From assembly GCA_963555925.1 (NCBI GenBank), contig CAUVXJ010000107.1, positions 1-64,000 on the forward strand: a DNA stretch of 64,000 bases, in the 5' to 3' direction. The notes beneath the pieces are model-generated. The model was not told the DNA's origin. It saw nothing but the letters and a program-made list of their open reading frames with translations, and did no database searches. Origin of the DNA: Protofrankia sp963555925. Lineage in GTDB: Bacteria > Actinomycetota > Actinomycetes > Frankiales > Frankiaceae. This document shows positions 1 through 7,704 of this stretch, one piece after another. The position numbers and the translations under genes are program-made. The first letter of the stretch is position 1. Every line of letters starts with the position of its first letter.

Positions 1-181
1 TCGGTTGAAGCATGACGGGACCTGGACGGTCGAGGTGACCGAAACGGGCACGGTGATCTGGACGAGTCCGGAACTGCGGGTCTACCAGACCGAACCCGAA
101 CCCCACCCGGAACCGGAGACCACCCCAGAACCGCCACCCGCTCCGGAACCACCGCCCGTCCCGGAACCACCGCCCTTCTGA
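1..181 (+). CDS. C-terminal end of a DUF222/HNH-endonuclease-like protein (partial)
   Basis: The reading frame is open from the window edge to the TGA at 179-181. It encodes a segment with HDGTWTVEVTETGTVIWTSP followed by a proline/glutamate-rich tail. The pattern of a short beta-rich stretch ending in W-T-S-P and then an acidic-proline tail is typical of the C-terminus after the HNH motif in actinobacterial DUF222 (13E12-type) proteins. The HNH motif itself would lie outside the window, so the family call rests on the tail alone. These proteins are often multicopy and mobile; their function is mostly unknown. Confidence 0.5.
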   Translation, partial: RLKHDGTWTVEVTETGTVIWTSPELRVYQTEPEPHPEPETTPEPPPAPEPPPVPEPPPF

Positions 182-332
182 GGACCGCGAGCGGGATTCA
201 GGTCTCAGGCACCGTCTGCATGAGGTTGATGGTGCTGTCACTGGATCGGGGCAACTGGATCGGGGTCGAGTCGGTGGGTCCGCACCAGACGGCGCGACCG
301 GGGGCCGATACGTCGTTGATGCGCGGAGGCTG

Positions 333-485
333 TCAGACCGCGCCGAACTGGCGGTCACCGGCGTCCCCGAGACCCGGGACGATGAAGGCGTCGTCATTCA
401 GCCGCTCATCGATGCTCGCGGTGACCACGCGCACGTCGAAACCGCTCGCGTCCAGCGCCGCGATGCCCTCGGGCACGGCGAGTCG
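333..485 (-). pseudogene. upp: 3' remnant of uracil phosphoribosyltransferase gene
   Basis: On the minus strand this stretch encodes a C-terminal block containing APEGI-like VPEGIAAL, then VVTASIDERLND and IVPGLGDAGDRQFG. These are the conserved PRPP/uracil-binding and C-terminal segments of Upp, the salvage enzyme converting uracil and PRPP to UMP. Only about 50 of the roughly 210 residues of a normal Upp are present. The sequence upstream loses all similarity at about 485 and runs into an 18-bp tandem duplication. It is a degraded copy next to parB; a functional upp would have to lie elsewhere in the genome. Confidence 0.75.
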
Positions 486-512
486 GACAGAAGATCTAAA
501 ACGGACGCTGAG

Positions 513-546
513 ATCCGGAACCGGTCGAGGATCCGGAACCGGTCGG
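513..546. repeat. 18-bp direct repeat, two copies
   Basis: The sequence ATCCGGAACCGGTCG occurs at 513 and again at 531, giving a period of 18 bp. It lies between the broken end of the upp remnant and the parB stop codon and may mark the breakpoint of the upp deletion. Confidence 0.7.
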
Positions 547-577
547 GCCAATGATCACCCGACCAGCACGGGGCCGC

Positions 578-1522
578 TCATTCCGTCACGGATCCCGATT
601 CCAACTCCGACGGCGAGGCCGTCATCACCGCGACGATCCGCTCCAGGTCTTCGATACTTCCGAACTCCACAGTGATCTTTCCCTTGCTGCGTCCCATGTC
701 GACCTTCACCCGGGTGTCGAACCGGTCGGACAGGCGGGCAGCAAGCTTACCGAGGGCCGGAGCGATGACCCGGGGCCCGCGGGGAGCCGTCTTACGCGGC
801 CCTTCCTCCCCCATGGCCACGATTTCCTCGACGGCCCGCACGGACAGACCCTCGGCCACGATTCGGGTGGCGAGCCGGTCCTGCGAATCAGGATCCCCCA
901 GCGACAGCAGTGCCCGGGCATGGCCCGCGGATAGCACGCCAGCCGCCACCCGACGCTGCACGGCCGGTGGCAGACCCAACAGCCGAATCATGTTGGTGAC
1001 GTGGGATCGCGAGCGGCCGAGTTTCCCGGCGAGTTCCTCGTGGGTGGCACCGAAGTCGCGCAGGAGCTGCTCGTATGCGGCTGCCTCCTCCAGGGGGTTG
1101 AGCTGCTGGCGGTGGAGGTTCTCCAGCAGCGCGTCCCGGAGCATGGCGTCGTCGGTGGTATCCCGCACGATCGCGGGAATCTGACTGAAACCCGCGAGCC
1201 GGGACGCCCGCCAGCGCCGTTCCCCCATGACCAGCTCGTAGCGCCCAGGCATGATTTCGCGGACGACGATGGGCTGGAGCAGGCCGACTTCACGCAGGCT
1301 CGCGGCCAGCTCCTCAAGCGTCTCCTCATCGAAGTGCGTCCGCGGCTGGCGCGGGTTCGGCGTGACCGAGTCGACGGGGATCTCGCGGAAGGTCGCGCCA
1401 TGGACCGGCATCGGCCCGGACCTCAGCCCGAAGCCGTTGTCGATCCCGATGTCCGCGCTGTCCATCGCAGTCGGGATCAACGCTCCCAACCCTCGCCCCA
1501 GTCCACCCCGGCGCGCTGTCAC
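578..1522 (-). CDS. parB: Chromosome-partitioning protein ParB
   Basis: ParB binds parS sites, spreads along DNA as a CTP-dependent clamp and recruits ParA and SMC to segregate the origin. The 314-residue protein starts MTARRGGLGRGLGALIP, the N-terminal ParA-interaction motif. The ParB/Spo0J nuclease-like fold (about residues 45-135) contains the GERRWRA box that forms the CTP-binding clamp. The KorB-type helix-turn-helix follows at about 135-215 (LGRSRSHVTNMIRLLGLP) and a dimerisation domain closes the protein. Its start overlaps the parA stop by 4 bp (ATGA), so the two are translationally coupled. Length and domain order are normal. Confidence 0.97.
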   Translation of the reverse strand: MTARRGGLGRGLGALIPTAMDSADIGIDNGFGLRSGPMPVHGATFREIPVDSVTPNPRQPRTHFDEETLEELAASLREVGLLQPIVVREIMPGRYELVMGERRWRASRLAGFSQIPAIVRDTTDDAMLRDALLENLHRQQLNPLEEAAAYEQLLRDFGATHEELAGKLGRSRSHVTNMIRLLGLPPAVQRRVAAGVLSAGHARALLSLGDPDSQDRLATRIVAEGLSVRAVEEIVAMGEEGPRKTAPRGPRVIAPALGKLAARLSDRFDTRVKVDMGRSKGKITVEFGSIEDLERIVAVMTASPSELESGSVTE

Positions 1523-2535
1523 AGGCCCACCCCATTCGGCTCGAAGCCTCGTTCGGCGAGCTCGCGCGCGGCGGCCAGGTAGGACAGTGATCCCCGCGAG
1601 GCGGGGTCATAGGTCAGGACCGACCGGCCGTAGCTCGGCGCCTCGGCGATCCGCACATTACGCGGGATGGTCGTGCCGAGCACACGCGGCCCGAAGTGCT
1701 CCTTGACTTCGTGGACGACCTGGTCCGCGAGTCGCGTCCGCGAGTCATACATGGTCAGGATGATTGTGGACAAACGGAGATCCGGGTTGAGATGGGCCTG
1801 CACGAGTTCGACGTTGCGCAGGAGCTGCCCGAGGCCCTCGAGCGCGTAGTACTCGCACTGGATGGGGATCAGTAGCTCCTTGGCCGCCACCAGCGCATTG
1901 ACCGTGAGAAGCCCAAGGCTTGGTGGACAGTCCACGATGATGTAGTCGACGTCCCGCTTGAGTCCGGCAATCGCCCGCCGCAGGCGGGTTTCCCGCGCCA
2001 CGACCGAAACCAGCTCGATCTCGGCACCTGCGAGGTCGATGGTGGCCGGAGCGCAGTAGAGACCCTCGGATTCGGAGGACTTCACCACGACCTCGTCGAG
2101 CGGTCGGTCCCCGAGAAGAACCTCGTAAATGGATGGAACACCGGACCGGTGGTCAACTCCGAGAGCGGTTGATGCGTTGCCCTGCGGGTCCAGGTCGATA
2201 CACAGGACCCGGCACCCGTGCATGGCCAGGGCCGCGGCAAGATTCACCGTCGTGGTGGTCTTCCCGACACCACCCTTCTGGTTCGCCACCGTAATGATGC
2301 GCCGTCGGGTAGGCCGGGGAAACGGCCGTCGTCGTTCCATGGTCAAGGCTTCCACTGCCGCCGCCGCCGCCGCTCCGATAGGGGTGGATGGATCATGAGA
2401 GTCCACTGGTCGGGCCGACGGCTGACGCACTGCCCGTCCCGCACCTATGGAGGTGTTACCTGCCCCCGGCGCTGTTTCACGTGGAACGTGAGTGTCCACG
2501 TGCACGCTGCGCCTCCCGTCCTCGCCGTGCTTCAC
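1519..2535 (-). CDS. parA: Chromosome-partitioning ATPase ParA
   Basis: A deviant-Walker ATPase that forms nucleoid-bound dimers and moves ParB-parS complexes. The P-loop KGGVGKTTTTVNLA with its signature lysine, the Walker A' region LCIDLDPQGNAST and the downstream IIVDCPPSLGLLT are all visible. The first 75 or so residues are a non-conserved tail that overlaps the 3' end of rsmG by 59 bp. The true start could be an internal GTG about 11 codons in, or later. The N-terminal tail encodes HVPRET because the parS site lies in this coding stretch. The gene precedes parB in an rsmG-parA-parB operon. Confidence 0.95.
   Translation of the reverse strand: MKHGEDGRRSVHVDTHVPRETAPGAGNTSIGAGRAVRQPSARPVDSHDPSTPIGAAAAAAVEALTMERRRPFPRPTRRRIITVANQKGGVGKTTTTVNLAAALAMHGCRVLCIDLDPQGNASTALGVDHRSGVPSIYEVLLGDRPLDEVVVKSSESEGLYCAPATIDLAGAEIELVSVVARETRLRRAIAGLKRDVDYIIVDCPPSLGLLTVNALVAAKELLIPIQCEYYALEGLGQLLRNVELVQAHLNPDLRLSTIILTMYDSRTRLADQVVHEVKEHFGPRVLGTTIPRNVRIAEAPSYGRSVLTYDPASRGSLSYLAAARELAERGFEPNGVGL
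2473..2488. promoter_or_regulatory. parS: parS centromere site
   Basis: TGTTTCACGTGGAACG matches the bacterial parS consensus TGTTTCACGTGAAACA at 14 of 16 positions. It lies within the overlap of the parA 5' end and rsmG 3' end, about 8 kb from dnaA. Placement close to oriC is usual. No second match of comparable quality was found by eye in the window. Confidence 0.85.
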
Positions 2536-3265
2536 GCGTATTCCCGCTTCCCTGCCGGCGCCCAGGCTCAGATGCGGTGTACACGGCGCGCAGCACGGTG
2601 GTCGGCTCCGAAAGCCGCCCGACCCCGCACTTCACGACGTCCACCTCGCGCCAGCCCTGGGCATCCAGCTCACCTCGCGCGACCGACAACTCCTCGACAA
2701 CGCGCGAACCGCGCAGTGCAAGCATGACACCGCCCGGTTCCAGCATCGGCACGAGCATCGCGCCCAACCGCTCCAAGGGCGCGAGAGCCCTTGCCACGGC
2801 AACATCAAACTTGTGGCCTTCCACGGTAGTGGCAATGTCGGGCGCGCGTCCCCGGATGACCGTGACTCGCCCCTCAAGTCCGAGCCTCGCCACTACTTCG
2901 TGCAGAAACACGCACCGGCGTTGCATCGGTTCGAGGAGGGTGACTCTCAGATCCGGCCGGACGAGAGCGAGCGGGATACCGGGCAGCCCGGCTCCGCTCC
3001 CCACGTCCACGACCGTCGCGGCGGGCCCGACGGTCTCCTCGACCACGGCACTGTTCAACAGGTGACGGTCCCAGAGCCGGTCGGTCTCACGGGGACCTAT
3101 CAGCCCGCGGTCGACGCCAGCCGTGGCAAGAAGATCCGCATATACACGGGCAAGGTCAAAACCATCCCCGAACACTCCACGGGCGATGGCCGGGGGGCCG
3201 GACACAGGCAGCATGGGACCAGCATCCTCGCTACCCGAATCGGGAAGCCTCGTGGAAGGTCGCAT
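2477..3265 (-). CDS. rsmG: 16S rRNA (guanine527-N7)-methyltransferase RsmG
   Basis: RsmG (GidB) adds the m7G mark at position 527 of 16S rRNA using S-adenosylmethionine. The SAM-binding loop VVDVGSGAGLPGIPLAL begins near residue 84. The upstream block GLIGPRETDRLWDRHLLNS and the later VARALAPLERL are characteristic of the family. The 262-residue protein has a basic C-terminal extension (GRRQGSGNTREARRGREAQR) whose codons overlap parA. It heads the rsmG-parA-parB group, and only 30 bp separate it from the inserted response-regulator gene upstream. Loss of RsmG usually gives low-level streptomycin resistance; nothing here suggests it is inactive. Confidence 0.95.
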   Translation of the reverse strand: MRPSTRLPDSGSEDAGPMLPVSGPPAIARGVFGDGFDLARVYADLLATAGVDRGLIGPRETDRLWDRHLLNSAVVEETVGPAATVVDVGSGAGLPGIPLALVRPDLRVTLLEPMQRRCVFLHEVVARLGLEGRVTVIRGRAPDIATTVEGHKFDVAVARALAPLERLGAMLVPMLEPGGVMLALRGSRVVEELSVARGELDAQGWREVDVVKCGVGRLSEPTTVLRAVYTASEPGRRQGSGNTREARRGREAQRARGHSRST

Positions 3266-3295
3266 CGGCTGGCGCGGGAAGTGCGGCCACCTGCT

Positions 3296-4177
3296 TCACC
3301 GGCCTGCCCAGCGATAGCGGAACTCGGGCCGACCGGTGGTTCCGTAGCGTTGCGTCCGGCCGACGAGGTGCTGGCCGACGAGGTGCTCAAGATAGCGCCT
3401 GGCCGTGACACGGGAGATACCGGCGACGTCAGCGACGTCCACCGCGGACAGGGGACCACCAGCGGCCCGAAGCTGGCCGATGACCATGTCGAGTGTTGCC
3501 GCGGACAAGCCCTTCGGCGCCTCGGCGGGAGTCGGCTCCCGCAGCGCGGCCAGCGCCCGGTCGACGTCATGCTGGGCCACACCTGGTTGACGTGCGAGGC
3601 GAGGGCCGCGATACGCGCGCGCCCGGTCGACGTCATGCTGGGCCACACCTGGTTGACGTGCGAGGCGAGGGCCGCGATACACGCGCGCCCGGTCGACGTC
3701 ATGCTGGGCCACACCCCCAGGTTCGGGCTGTACGCCTGTCCCGGAGATCTGCCGCCGGTAGTCGGCGTAGCGCTCGAGCCGCTCCCGGAAGGTCGCGAAG
3801 CTGAACGGCTTGAGTAGATACTGGATCACGCCGTAGGCAACGGCTACCCGCACCACCGCAAGATCGCGGGCGGATGTGACAGCGATGACATCGACCGGCG
3901 CCCCGTGCCCGCGCAGCGCGCGGCAGACGTCCAGACCGCCCGTGTCCGGTAGATAGAAGTCGAGCAGCACCAGGTCGACCGGGGTCTGCGCAACGAGCCG
4001 TAACGCCTCGCCACCGCAGTCGACCACACCTACGACAGCGAAACCCGGTATCCGCTCGACGTAGGTTTGATGTGCTTCAGCAATCAACGGGTCGTCCTCC
4101 ACCACCAGGACGCGGATGCCCCCGCCGGCCTCAGCGGGCCTGGTCACCGCGCCTGCCTTCACAGTGCCTGCCTTCAC
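3296..4177 (-). CDS. CitB/DcuR-type response regulator with repeat-expanded linker
   Basis: The receiver domain (about residues 20-135) has the acidic pair VEDD, the phospho-acceptor aspartate in LVLLDFYLPD, and the switch residues VTSA and LLKPF. The C-terminal helix-turn-helix region (about 225-290) matches CitB/DctR/DcuR regulators of C4-dicarboxylate or citrate uptake. Between them a 22-residue unit (VAQHDVDRAR... RGPRLARQPG) is repeated in tandem, lengthening the linker. The start overlaps the stop of the kinase gene by ATGA, so the pair forms a two-component operon. The partner kinase and the nearby DctA are both 5'-truncated, so the regulator may be an orphan with no signal input. The insertion between rsmG and jag breaks the usual gene order. 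Confidence 0.9.
   Translation of the reverse strand: MKAGTVKAGAVTRPAEAGGGIRVLVVEDDPLIAEAHQTYVERIPGFAVVGVVDCGGEALRLVAQTPVDLVLLDFYLPDTGGLDVCRALRGHGAPVDVIAVTSARDLAVVRVAVAYGVIQYLLKPFSFATFRERLERYADYRRQISGTGVQPEPGGVAQHDVDRARVYRGPRLARQPGVAQHDVDRARAYRGPRLARQPGVAQHDVDRALAALREPTPAEAPKGLSAATLDMVIGQLRAAGGPLSAVDVADVAGISRVTARRYLEHLVGQHLVGRTQRYGTTGRPEFRYRWAGR
3553..3715. repeat. 66-bp in-frame tandem repeat
   Basis: GCGCCCGGTCGACGTCATG starts at 3553, 3619 and 3685, giving two full 66-bp units and a partial third of about 31 bp. The unit equals 22 codons, so the repeat changes the linker length of the response regulator without shifting its frame. The copies differ at only about one position, which suggests recent or homogenised expansion. 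Confidence 0.95.
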
Positions 4178-5499
4178 GGCAGCGCCCTCACCGCGGGCAC
4201 CGCCCTCACCGCGGGTTCGAGTGGGAATCGGACGGTGAAGACCGCTCCGTGGTCGTTGGTGACATCAATCCGGCCGCCATACCTGGCCACAACCTGCTGG
4301 ACCAGGGCGAGTCCCAGGCCGCGGCCGTGGAGCGCGTCGCCGGCCTTGGTCGACCAGCCACGTGCGAACGCCGCCGCCGTCCGGGTCGGGTCCAGGCCGG
4401 GACCACTGTCTGCTACCCGGACCACCAGCTCCTCTCTCTCCCCCTTGCCACCCTCACCGACGACCTCACCGACGACCTCACCGACGATCCGGACCGTCAC
4501 CGCGACCCACCGCGGCGGTTGCCCGGCCAGCGCGGCGTCCACGGCGTTGTCCACAAGATTGCCGATCACGGTGACGAGCGCGCGCGGGTCGATCGGGGTG
4601 GCATGCATCTGGGTGTCATCCGTTATGACGAAATCGATACCACACTCGTGTGCCTGCGCGGCCTTGCCGAGCAGTAGCGCGGCCAGGACGGGTTCGTCCA
4701 GGCTGGCCAGCAGCCGATCGGTGAGCTGCTGGGACGCGGCGAGCTCCGCAGTCGCGAATTCAACGGCATCCTGTTCCCGGTTCAGCTCGATGAGGGTCAC
4801 GACGGTATGCAGCCGGTTGGCGGCCTCATGCGCCTGAGCCCGCAGAGCCTCGGCGAACCCGCGTACGGAGTCAAGATCGCAGGTGAGTGCCGACAGCTCG
4901 GTCGAATCACGCAGTGTCGTTACGGTGCCGAGCGGACGGCCGTCCCGGCCTGCCGGCGTCTGGTTGACCGCGAGGACCCGGTCACCGGCCAGATGGATCT
5001 CGTCGGTGGCCCGTCGGCCCGAATCCAGCAGCTCGGACAGGGAGCCGGCAATACCAAGATCACGCACCGGACGACCGTCCGCCTGCGCAGGCAGACCGAG
5101 CAACCGTACGGCCTCGTCGTTGGCGAGCAGCAGCCGGTGGTTGGTGTCGACGACCAGGAGACCCTCACGCACCGCGTGCAGGACCGCCTCGTGATGCTCG
5201 TACATCCGGGTGATCTCGTCCGCGCGCAGACTCCTCGTCTGGCGCCGCAGCCGCCTGCTGACCAGTACCTCACCGCATGCTGCAAGGATGAGCACCGCGA
5301 CCGCGGTACCGAGCAGCATCGGCAGCTGTCGTCGCAACGTGGCAGAAATCTGCTCGACGGTGATCCCGGCTGCCACGAGTCCGACAACATCCCCTCGCTC
5401 GTCGAGGACGGGCACCACCGCCCGAACGGACGGTCCGAGCGTGCCGGTGTAAGAGCGCCCGACAATAGGGGAGTGGATCAAGGAACGGGGCTGGGGCAC
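4174..5499 (-). CDS. CitA/DcuS-type sensor histidine kinase, 5'-truncated by a MITE
   Basis: The cytoplasmic half is complete: one membrane helix (about 61-80), a PAS domain (about 100-200), a phospho-acceptor histidine H224 in QAHEAANRLHTV, and an ATPase domain with N-box GNLVDNAVDAA and G-boxes DSGPGL and GRGLGLALV. The first helix and nearly all of the extracellular sensor domain of this family are absent. Only its last strand remains (YTGTLGPSVRAVVPV). The first 16 or so codons come from the MITE at 5450-5617. No Shine-Dalgarno sequence is visible before the GTG at 5499. It is probably a pseudogene, although a shortened membrane-anchored kinase cannot be excluded. A 12-bp triplicate gives GEVVGEVVGE near residue 370. 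Confidence 0.8.
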   Translation of the reverse strand: MPQPRSLIHSPIVGRSYTGTLGPSVRAVVPVLDERGDVVGLVAAGITVEQISATLRRQLPMLLGTAVAVLILAACGEVLVSRRLRRQTRSLRADEITRMYEHHEAVLHAVREGLLVVDTNHRLLLANDEAVRLLGLPAQADGRPVRDLGIAGSLSELLDSGRRATDEIHLAGDRVLAVNQTPAGRDGRPLGTVTTLRDSTELSALTCDLDSVRGFAEALRAQAHEAANRLHTVVTLIELNREQDAVEFATAELAASQQLTDRLLASLDEPVLAALLLGKAAQAHECGIDFVITDDTQMHATPIDPRALVTVIGNLVDNAVDAALAGQPPRWVAVTVRIVGEVVGEVVGEGGKGEREELVVRVADSGPGLDPTRTAAAFARGWSTKAGDALHGRGLGLALVQQVVARYGGRIDVTNDHGAVFTVRFPLEPAVRAVPAVRALP

Positions 5500-5617
5500 G
5501 TAGATCGCGAGGCGGAGGAGGAAGGCACCGGAGGTGTCGGGTGTCGACCGACGACAACGATGCGAGGTGCGTGCCCCAGCCCCGCGACGCCGCGTCCCCT
5601 ATTGCCGGTCGCTCTTA
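5450..5617. mobile_element. 168-bp palindromic MITE-like element, copy 1
   Basis: The ends are inverted: TAAGAGCGCCCGACAATAGG on the left and a matching CCTATTGCCGGTCGCTCTTA on the right. Inner arms GGGGCTGGGGCAC and GTGCCCCAGCCCC extend the hairpin. A central loop contains the stretch GTCGACCGACGACAACG. An almost complete second copy lies at 49088-49253. No transposase is encoded, so it would be non-autonomous. It sits exactly between the broken 5' ends of the kinase and dctA genes and supplies their apparent first codons. Confidence 0.88.
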
Positions 5618-6754
5618 GTGGTCATGAATCTGCTCCGACCGGGGGACGGCGTGCATGCCAACGCCAAGACGATCTCGGTGTCGAAAGCGGTCAACGGTTA
5701 CATCACGCAGGGTAAGGACCCGGGCTGGGGTCACTACCTCACCGACCTTGTGCCCAACAGCGTGGTCGGCGCCTTCGCGAACGGTGTCACGCTCCAGATC
5801 CTGTTCTTCTCGGTGCTGTTCGGAATCGCACTCAACCTGGTCGGCCCCGCGGGCACGCCGATCGCGTGCGGTGTCGAGCGGCTGAGCAAGGCGCTGTTCC
5901 AGGTGCTGCGGATCATCATGTACGCAGCCCCGGTCGGTGCCTTCGGCGCAATCGCCTTCACTACCGGCAAGTACGGACTACATACGCTGAAGAGCCTCGG
6001 AAAGCTGATCGCGATCTTCTACGGAACATCGGCATTTTTTGTGATCGTCATACTCGGCGTCATCGCCGCGGCATGCGGGATAAACATGCTGAAACTCCTG
6101 CGCTACCTCAAGGACGAACTACTGATCGTCCTTGGCACGTCATCATCCGAGTCGGTCTTGCCGCAGCTCATGCGCAAGCTCGAACACGCCGACGCACCGC
6201 GCCAGATCGTCGGGCTCACCGTGCCGACCGGGTACTCGTTCAACCTTGACGGCACCTGCATCTACCTGACGCTGGCCTCGCTCTATGTCGCCCAAGCCCT
6301 CGACATCGGTCTGTCCCTCGGCCAGCAGCTCGCCGTCGTCGGCGTGCTCCTCCTCACCTCCAAGGGTGCCGCGGGAGTCACCGGCTCCGGGTTCATCGTC
6401 CTGGCCGCCACCCTATCCACAGTGGGAACAATCCCGGTCGCGGGCATCATGCTCATTTTCGGCATCGACCGGTTCATGTCCGAATGCCGTGCGCTCACCA
6501 ATGTCTGCGGCAACAGCCTCGCCACCCTGGTGATCGCAAAGTGGGAGGGCGTCCTCGACACGGACAGGCTGAACCGCGTCCTGAACGGCGAGCGGATCCC
6601 CTCCGTCGACGACCTGGACGGGGCCGATCCCATACCACTCGGAGTCCACCCACAAGGAATCCCGATGGGCGGGACCGCGGCTTCCAGCAGCAACACCGGG
6701 CCACTTGCGACCCTGGCCCGTACAAACACCGACAGCCTGCCGGTGAGGCAGTGA
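5618..6754 (+). pseudogene. dctA: C4-dicarboxylate transporter DctA, N-terminally truncated
   Basis: The frame matches DctA (Na+ or H+/C4-dicarboxylate symporter, DAACS family) from about residue 105 of a normal 430-residue protein to the C-terminus. Visible family signatures are GTSSSESVLPQLMRKL, IVGLTVPTGYSFNLDGTCIY, LLLTSKGAAGVTGSGFIVLA and GIDRFMSECRALTNVCGN, which form the re-entrant loops and substrate site. The first three or so membrane helices are missing. Homology begins right at the MITE edge, and the only upstream starts lie within the element. A transporter lacking these helices is very unlikely to work. The gene is divergent from its regulator pair, as in intact dct loci, so this looks like a once-functional succinate/malate/fumarate uptake module. 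Confidence 0.85.
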
Positions 6755-6764
6755 CAATGTTCGT

Positions 6765-6787
6765 TAAGAGCGCCCGGCAATAGGGAC
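6765..6787. repeat. Solo end of the MITE family
   Basis: TAAGAGCGCCCGGCAATAGG is nearly identical to the left end of the complete element at 5450 but no partner end follows. It lies 10 bp after the dctA stop codon. It may be a deletion product or a breakpoint of the dct insertion. Confidence 0.75.
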
Positions 6788-6963
6788 AGTCGTTCTGCCA
6801 CTGGCGCAACGCCGGGAGCGGACAGACCCCATGCGACGCTGGCCCGTATCGCGGTCGCACCGCGGGTACCCGCCGGTTGACCCCGGCGGTGGCGTCGGCC
6901 GCCGCATCGGTGTGCGCCATGTCAGCCCGACCGGACCTGGCATAGCACGAACGCAACACACCC

Positions 6964-6997
6964 CTGTCTGCCGTGTTCTGTAGATCACGGCAGACAG
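6964..6997. terminator. Hairpin between dctA and jag (possible bidirectional terminator)
   Basis: CTGTCTGCCGTG at 6964-6975 pairs perfectly with CACGGCAGACAG at 6986-6997 across a 10-nt loop. A second copy of the right arm follows at 7003-7014, so two alternative stems can form. The genes on either side converge, which fits a transcription terminator, but there is no T-tract. Confidence 0.6.
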
Positions 6998-7034
6998 CAG
7001 ATCACGGCAGACAGCCAGGCACGCAGGAACGAGG

Positions 7035-7598
7035 TCAGTCCGCGAGGAGAATGACCACCCGGCGCTGGGGGTCTTCCCCTTCGGACTCACTGACCACACC
7101 GTCGATCGTCGCTATGAGGTCGTGGACGACCTTGCGTTCGAACGGCGTCATCGGTTTCAGTTTTTCCGGCCGGCCACCCGTCTTCACCCGCGCGGCGACC
7201 GCTGCGGCAAGCTCCCGCAGCTCAGCACGCCGCCGGGCACGGTGACCACCGACGTCCAACATCAGCCGGCTGCGAACGCCGGTCTTCTGGAGCACCGCGA
7301 GCCGAGTGAGCTCCTGCAACGCCTCCAAGGTCTCCCCTCGGGCACCCACGAGCAGGTCCAGGCCGTCCCCGACGACGGCGACGACGGCTCGCTCCCCCTC
7401 CACATCAAGGTCGAGGTCGCCGTCCATGTCGACGATGTCGAGCAGAGCCTCCAGGTAGTCCGCTGCGATCTCGCCTTCCTGCTCCAGATCGGCGATACGC
7501 CGCCGGCCGTTCGTCGGCGTATCAGCAGCCATGGACGGGCCGCCGACCTCGGCAACCACGGCGATGTCGGCGGCCAGGTCAGGTGCCGAACCGGTCAT
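7035..7598 (-). CDS. jag: Jag/KhpB RNA-binding protein (KH and R3H domains)
   Basis: The 187-residue protein has a KH-type domain (about 55-115, with LLVGARGETLEALQELTRLAV as the nucleic-acid loop) and an R3H domain (about 115-180) with FERKVVHDLI carrying the R-x3-H signature. Jag/KhpB proteins bind RNA together with KhpA and influence cell elongation and division in Gram-positives. Its position next to yidC on the same strand is conserved in actinobacteria. The 106 bp between it and yidC contains a 15-bp triplicate (7643-7690). The N-terminal alanine-rich tail is not conserved, and the real start may be the internal methionine near residue 23. Confidence 0.93.
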   Translation of the reverse strand: MTGSAPDLAADIAVVAEVGGPSMAADTPTNGRRRIADLEQEGEIAADYLEALLDIVDMDGDLDLDVEGERAVVAVVGDGLDLLVGARGETLEALQELTRLAVLQKTGVRSRLMLDVGGHRARRRAELRELAAAVAARVKTGGRPEKLKPMTPFERKVVHDLIATIDGVVSESEGEDPQRRVVILLAD

Positions 7599-7704
7599 CA
7601 GAACAGCTCCTTCGAGGATGGACGTCTGCTGTCGGAGATCTGGCGGGCACGAGTCTCACGGGCACGAGTCTCACGGGCACGACTGTGACGGCTACGGAAA
7701 CCGA

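Noticed and set aside
2490..2505. Second parS from another CACGTG
   Set aside because: The flanks TGTCCACGTGCACG match the consensus poorly.
3553..3715. Possible CRISPR array
   Set aside because: Contiguous in-frame 66-bp coding repeat without spacers.
5499..5650. Kinase and dctA starts located in the MITE taken as genuine
   Set aside because: No ribosome-binding sites are visible, and homology in both proteins begins only at the element edges.
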